DNA of 37,534 nucleotides from PALSA-607 sp036501485 (lineage in GTDB: Bacteria > Actinomycetota > Actinomycetes > Acidothermales > Acidothermaceae). The notes under the pieces are model-generated. The model saw only the letters and a program-made list of their open reading frames with translations, searched no databases and had not been told where the DNA came from. Below, piece after piece: positions 34,158 through 37,534 of the stretch (the stretch's first letter is position 1; every line of letters begins with the position of its first letter). A program made the position numbers and the translations under genes. The stretch is taken from contig DASYAG010000057.1 in NCBI GenBank assembly GCA_036501485.1, positions 1 through 37,534 on the forward strand. The letters run 5' to 3'.

Positions 34158-35137
34158 CCGATCAGGTTGAGCTGCACGACGAGGGCAGTTCGGTGCGCCC
34201 GCCGATCATCGAGCGCGTCATCCGGCCGCAAGACGCCGACCCGAAGAAGGCCGACTGGGCCGAGCGCAAGATCGCGCTGATGTTCTTGCTGTCGGCGGTC
34301 GGCACGGTTGGCTTCATCGTGGCTTACATCCTGATTCCGAGCCTCTCGACGACCGAGGATGTGCACTGGTCGAACTTCTGGCTCGGAATCTCGCTCACCG
34401 TCTCGCTCGGTGGTCTTGCCGCCGGCATCATCGCGTGGGTGCGCTGGATCATGCCGGCTCACGAAGTCGTTCAAGAACGCCACTCGCTGGCGGCATCTGA
34501 CGCAGACCTCGAAATCGCCTCGCAAATCATCGTGGTCGGCGTCGAAGAGACGGGCATCGCGCGCCGTTCGCTCATCAAGCGCTCACTCGGGCTCGCTCTC
34601 GGACTCTTTGCGTTACCAGCTGTGCTGTTGCTGCGCGACCTCGGCCCGCTGCCGCGTAGGTCGCTCGACACCACGCTCTGGAAGGCGAACTCGCCGCTCC
34701 TGAACGCCGAGACCGGCAACCCGGTGAAGCTCGGAGATCTCGAGGTCGGATCCTTCACGACCGTCGTGCCGGTGCCGGTCGAGCAGATGTCCGAGGAGGA
34801 CTACGCAAAGACCCCGGTGCTGTTGATCAGGCTTGAGCCCGGCATCAACCACCCAGCTCCCGGTCGGGAGAACTGGGCCTACCAAGACCATGTGGCGTAC
34901 TCGAAGATCTGCACGCACGTTGGCTGCCCGATCGGGTTGTACCAAAAGCAAAGCCACAAGTTGCTGTGCCCGTGTCACCAGTCGACGTTCGATGTGCCGA
35001 AGGCTTGCAAGGTCGTCTTCGGTCCCGCCGCTCGTGCACTGCCACAGTTGCCGATCTCGGTAAACGCCGCGGGCGAGTTCATCGCGACCGCGGCGTTCGA
35101 CCAGCCTGTCGGCCCGAGCTTCTTCGAACGCTCATGA
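34154..35137 (+). CDS. qcrA: Rieske iron-sulfur subunit of the bcc complex
   Basis: This 327-residue protein has three N-terminal hydrophobic helices (about residues 40-62, 75-100 and 144-160), the actinobacterial pattern, and a Rieske domain. Its 2Fe-2S ligands are C253/H255 with C258 (CTHVGC) and C272/H275 with C274 (CPCH), where the two extra cysteines form the usual disulfide. It takes electrons from menaquinol and gives them to QcrC. ATG at 34154 overlaps the qcrC stop, and its stop overlaps the qcrB start at 35134, so all three are coupled. The open frame upstream of 34154 lies inside qcrC and is not used. Confidence 0.96.
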   Translation: MTDQVELHDEGSSVRPPIIERVIRPQDADPKKADWAERKIALMFLLSAVGTVGFIVAYILIPSLSTTEDVHWSNFWLGISLTVSLGGLAAGIIAWVRWIMPAHEVVQERHSLAASDADLEIASQIIVVGVEETGIARRSLIKRSLGLALGLFALPAVLLLRDLGPLPRRSLDTTLWKANSPLLNAETGNPVKLGDLEVGSFTTVVPVPVEQMSEEDYAKTPVLLIRLEPGINHPAPGRENWAYQDHVAYSKICTHVGCPIGLYQKQSHKLLCPCHQSTFDVPKACKVVFGPAARALPQLPISVNAAGEFIATAAFDQPVGPSFFERS

Positions 35138-36870
35138 CCACGATGAAGCCGGGTGGCGCCGGGAAGCCAGCCGCTGCACCGAATCCCACGGGGCCGAAGC
35201 CCGCGCCGAAAATCTTGAAGAAGGGCCTCGGCGAGGTCGACGAAAGGTTCGGTACCGCAGGCTTTCTCAAGCGCAACCTGAACAAGGTCTTTCCCGACCA
35301 TTGGTCGTTCATGCTCGGTGAGATCGCGCTGTACTCGTTCGTCATCTTGCTGCTGTCCGGCACGTTCCTGACGTTTTTCTTCCGGCCGGGCACCAACACC
35401 GTCATCTACCCCACGACCGGCAACTACGTGCCGTTGCGCGGGCTGCCGATGACGGAGGCCTTCGAGAGCACCCTGCGCATCTCGTTCGACGTTCGCGGTG
35501 GCTTGCTGATCCGGCAGATCCACCACTGGGCAGCGCTGCTCTTCATGGCCGCGATCGTGGCGCACTGCTGCCGCATCTTCTTCACCGGCGCGTTCCGCAA
35601 GCCGCGCGAGACGAACTGGCTGATCGGCGTCGGGCTCGTCTCACTCGGTCTACTTGAAGGTTTCGCTGGATACTCGCTGCCCGACGACCTGCTTTCGGGT
35701 ACCGGCCTGCGCATTGCCTACGGCATCATCGAATCGATCCCGATCGTCGGCACGTATCTGGGCTCGTTTGTGTTCGGGGGGCAGTTCCCCGGACCCGACT
35801 TCATCCCACGGCTGTTCACGATCCACATCCTGCTGGTGCCGGGCATCCTGCTGTCGCTGATCACTGCGCACATGATCATCATGTGGCACCAAAAGCACAC
35901 GCAGTGGCCGGGCGAGCACCGCACCAACGACAACGTGGTCGGCGCCCCCTTCTACCCCGCGTTCATGGCGAAGACCGGCGGCTTCTTCTTCGCGACGTTC
36001 GCTGTCACGGCTGGCTTGTCCGCCCTGGTGCAGGTCAACCCGGTCTGGCTGTACGGGCCGTACAACCCGGCGCAGGTCGGTGCCGGCTCACAACCCGACT
36101 TCTACATCGGCTGGCTCGAGGGCACGCTGCGCATGATGCCCAACCTCGAGACGCACGTCGATGGCCACACGATCAGCTGGAACGTCTTGATTCCGGCCGT
36201 CGTGATTCCCGGCATCTTGTTCACTGCTATGGCGATCTATCCGTTCCTCGAAGCATGGGTCACGCGCGACTACGCCATTCACAACATCTGCGACCGGCCA
36301 CGTAACCGGCCAGGGCGCACGGCACTTGGCGTTGCGGTGCTCACCGAGCTCGGAGTGTGCCTGCTCGCCGGTGGCAACGACGTCATCGCAGAGAAGTACG
36401 ACATCAGCCTCTACGCAACGACGTGGACATTCCGCGCGGCCTTCTTCGTGCTGCCGCCGCTGGCGTTCATGGCTACTCGGCGCATCTGCCTGGGTCTGCA
36501 GTACCGCGACGCGCATAGTGCGCAACACGGCTACGAGACCGGCCGCATCGTGATGCTCGCGAACGGCGAGTTCATCGAGGTCGAGGCTGCGCTCCCCGAG
36601 GACGTCGTTGCGCGCATGGGCCTTGAGTACCGACAAGGACCACCGCCAGCACTCGAGCCGCCCGTCGATGAACACGGCGTGCGTTCAAAGTCGCGGCACA
36701 ATCCGCTTGAGAAGGTCCGCGGTCGCATCGGTGCATTCCTTTACGAGCCCGACGTCGAGCCGGTAACCAACGGGCACGGCAACGGGCACGCAAGCAATAG
36801 CCATGCGGACGGCGAGTTGCCGGCCGCTGAGCAGACCGAGCTCACGTCCGGCCAGGGTCACTCCGACTAA
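35134..36870 (+). CDS. qcrB: Cytochrome b subunit of the bcc complex
   Basis: This 578-residue membrane protein carries the two b hemes of the menaquinol-oxidising complex. Likely axial ligands are H130/H144 (IRQIHHW; AIVAHCC) and H231/H246 (FTIHILLV; LITAHMI), and the PGPDFIPRLF quinol-site region is present. QcrB is the target of drugs such as telacebec in mycobacteria. A Lys/Pro-rich N-terminus and a long hydrophilic C-terminus of about 100 residues are typical of Actinobacteria. Here the tail includes a tandem NGHGNGHA stretch rich in His, Gly and Asn. ATG at 35134 overlaps the qcrA stop. It is the last gene of the operon; only 18 bases separate it from the convergent HNH gene. Confidence 0.96.
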   Translation: MTTMKPGGAGKPAAAPNPTGPKPAPKILKKGLGEVDERFGTAGFLKRNLNKVFPDHWSFMLGEIALYSFVILLLSGTFLTFFFRPGTNTVIYPTTGNYVPLRGLPMTEAFESTLRISFDVRGGLLIRQIHHWAALLFMAAIVAHCCRIFFTGAFRKPRETNWLIGVGLVSLGLLEGFAGYSLPDDLLSGTGLRIAYGIIESIPIVGTYLGSFVFGGQFPGPDFIPRLFTIHILLVPGILLSLITAHMIIMWHQKHTQWPGEHRTNDNVVGAPFYPAFMAKTGGFFFATFAVTAGLSALVQVNPVWLYGPYNPAQVGAGSQPDFYIGWLEGTLRMMPNLETHVDGHTISWNVLIPAVVIPGILFTAMAIYPFLEAWVTRDYAIHNICDRPRNRPGRTALGVAVLTELGVCLLAGGNDVIAEKYDISLYATTWTFRAAFFVLPPLAFMATRRICLGLQYRDAHSAQHGYETGRIVMLANGEFIEVEAALPEDVVARMGLEYRQGPPPALEPPVDEHGVRSKSRHNPLEKVRGRIGAFLYEPDVEPVTNGHGNGHASNSHADGELPAAEQTELTSGQGHSD

Positions 36871-36888
36871 GAGAATTCCCCTACCAGT

Positions 36889-37534
36889 TCAGTCGAGTTG
36901 GGGTGGTGGGTCGGAGCCGAATCGGCGGCCGCCGGGTGATGTCCATAGACAACTGCCGTCGGGTTGGAGGGCGACGGTCCAGCCGCCGAAGGTTTTCAAT
37001 CGGTGGTGTCGCCGGCACAGGCAGCAGCAGTTCTTGGCGGAGGTGTCCCCGCGTGGGGCGGGGATGTTGTGGTCGATGTCGCACACGGTCGCCCGGGTGT
37101 TGCAGCCGGGGAACCGGCAGCGCCGGTCGCGAGCCATCACATAGTCGGCGAGTTCGGCCGGTGGCCGGTAGATCACGGTGCCGTAGTCGAGTAAGAAGCC
37201 GGTGACCGGTTCGATGACCAGCCGCACCCAATCCGCTACCGCGGCCCGGTCTCGCACCAGTGCGGAGGGGATCGGGCCGTAGCCGACCAGCTCAGCGGGA
37301 TTGTCGGCCAGGCCGAGCAGCGACGGCAGGTCGGTGATGAACTGGACTTGTTGGCGGCGCCCGTGCCGCCGCGGTGCGTTCGGGTCGGCCAGCGCATTGT
37401 TCGCCCAGGCGACCAGGGCATCAGATCGGTAGGCATCGATGCCCTCATCGGCCAGCCCGGCGGCTTTCGCGGCGCCCTGCAACTGGGCCGCGGTCGCATC
37501 CAGCCCCAACCACACCGTTTGGGCGTCCACCGAT
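36889..37534 (-). CDS. DUF222/HNH endonuclease, 5' end beyond the window
   Basis: At least 215 residues of the C-terminal part are present. The frame is open to the right edge, so the start is outside. It ends with a complete HNH domain: RDRRCRFPGCNTRATVCDID, then HNIPAPRG, CCCLCRRHHRLKTFGGW, with paired Cys for zinc and the catalytic Asp-His and His-His elements. These 13E12-type proteins are abundant in Actinobacteria and of uncertain role; some are tied to mobile DNA. It converges on qcrB. It is a useful reference for the truncated HNH gene at 4990-6075, which stops in the middle of the corresponding motif. Confidence 0.88.
   Translation of the reverse strand, partial: SVDAQTVWLGLDATAAQLQGAAKAAGLADEGIDAYRSDALVAWANNALADPNAPRRHGRRQQVQFITDLPSLLGLADNPAELVGYGPIPSALVRDRAAVADWVRLVIEPVTGFLLDYGTVIYRPPAELADYVMARDRRCRFPGCNTRATVCDIDHNIPAPRGDTSAKNCCCLCRRHHRLKTFGGWTVALQPDGSCLWTSPGGRRFGSDPPPQLD

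Overview
The window is high-GC actinobacterial chromosome (Actinomycetota). Three things point there: two DUF222/HNH endonuclease genes; a UvrC-like protein with an N-terminal DnaQ-type exonuclease; and a gene order matching the Mycobacterium tuberculosis Rv2185c-Rv2196 neighbourhood (SRPBCC, fadD15, PimB-type mannosyltransferase, NlpC/P60, DnaQ-UvrC, trpD, ctaE, qcrC, qcrA, qcrB), with glkA beside the SRPBCC gene as in Streptomyces. I cannot name the genus from sequence alone.

Region 1 (1 to about 5 kb) looks like the right-hand part of an integrated mobile element. It holds an AT-richer, translationally coupled pair (a DUF262 protein and a HEPN-type protein), small unknown genes, a hairpin-rich gap, a rolling-circle replication initiator of the HUH class, and a large serine recombinase. 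The recombinase starts almost on top of the 3' end of a DUF222/HNH gene. That gene is cut off inside its HNH active-site motif, so the element appears to have integrated there. The left junction and the rest of the HNH gene are not in the window.

Region 2 (6.2 to 15.1 kb) carries, on the minus strand, a Zn-ribbon membrane protein, an SRPBCC protein, a ROK glucokinase, a tadE-tadG minor pilin pair and an endonuclease/exonuclease/phosphatase-fold protein. On the plus strand are a FadD15-like acyl-CoA ligase and a two-gene ABC exporter.

Region 3 (15.3 to 25.8 kb) is a Tad/Flp pilus operon on the plus strand: cpaB, a CpaE/TadZ-like ATPase, tadA, an unusual von Willebrand A-TadB fusion, and tadC. 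A NarL-type histidine kinase and response regulator follow, then the Flp pilin and a polytopic GT-C-like glycosyltransferase. No prepilin peptidase is visible. The block sits between fadD15 and pimB, which are neighbours in M. tuberculosis.

Region 4 (25.8 to 36.9 kb) resumes the conserved order: PimB-type glycosyltransferase, an NlpC/P60 cell-wall hydrolase under a c-di-AMP (ydaO/yuaA) riboswitch, a small Cys-rich protein, DnaQ-UvrC, a stand-alone AsnC-type ligand-binding domain, trpD with an upstream receiver-like gene, and the ctaE-qcrCAB operon of the cytochrome bcc-aa3 supercomplex. The window ends in a second DUF222/HNH gene whose HNH motif is intact and whose 5' end lies outside.
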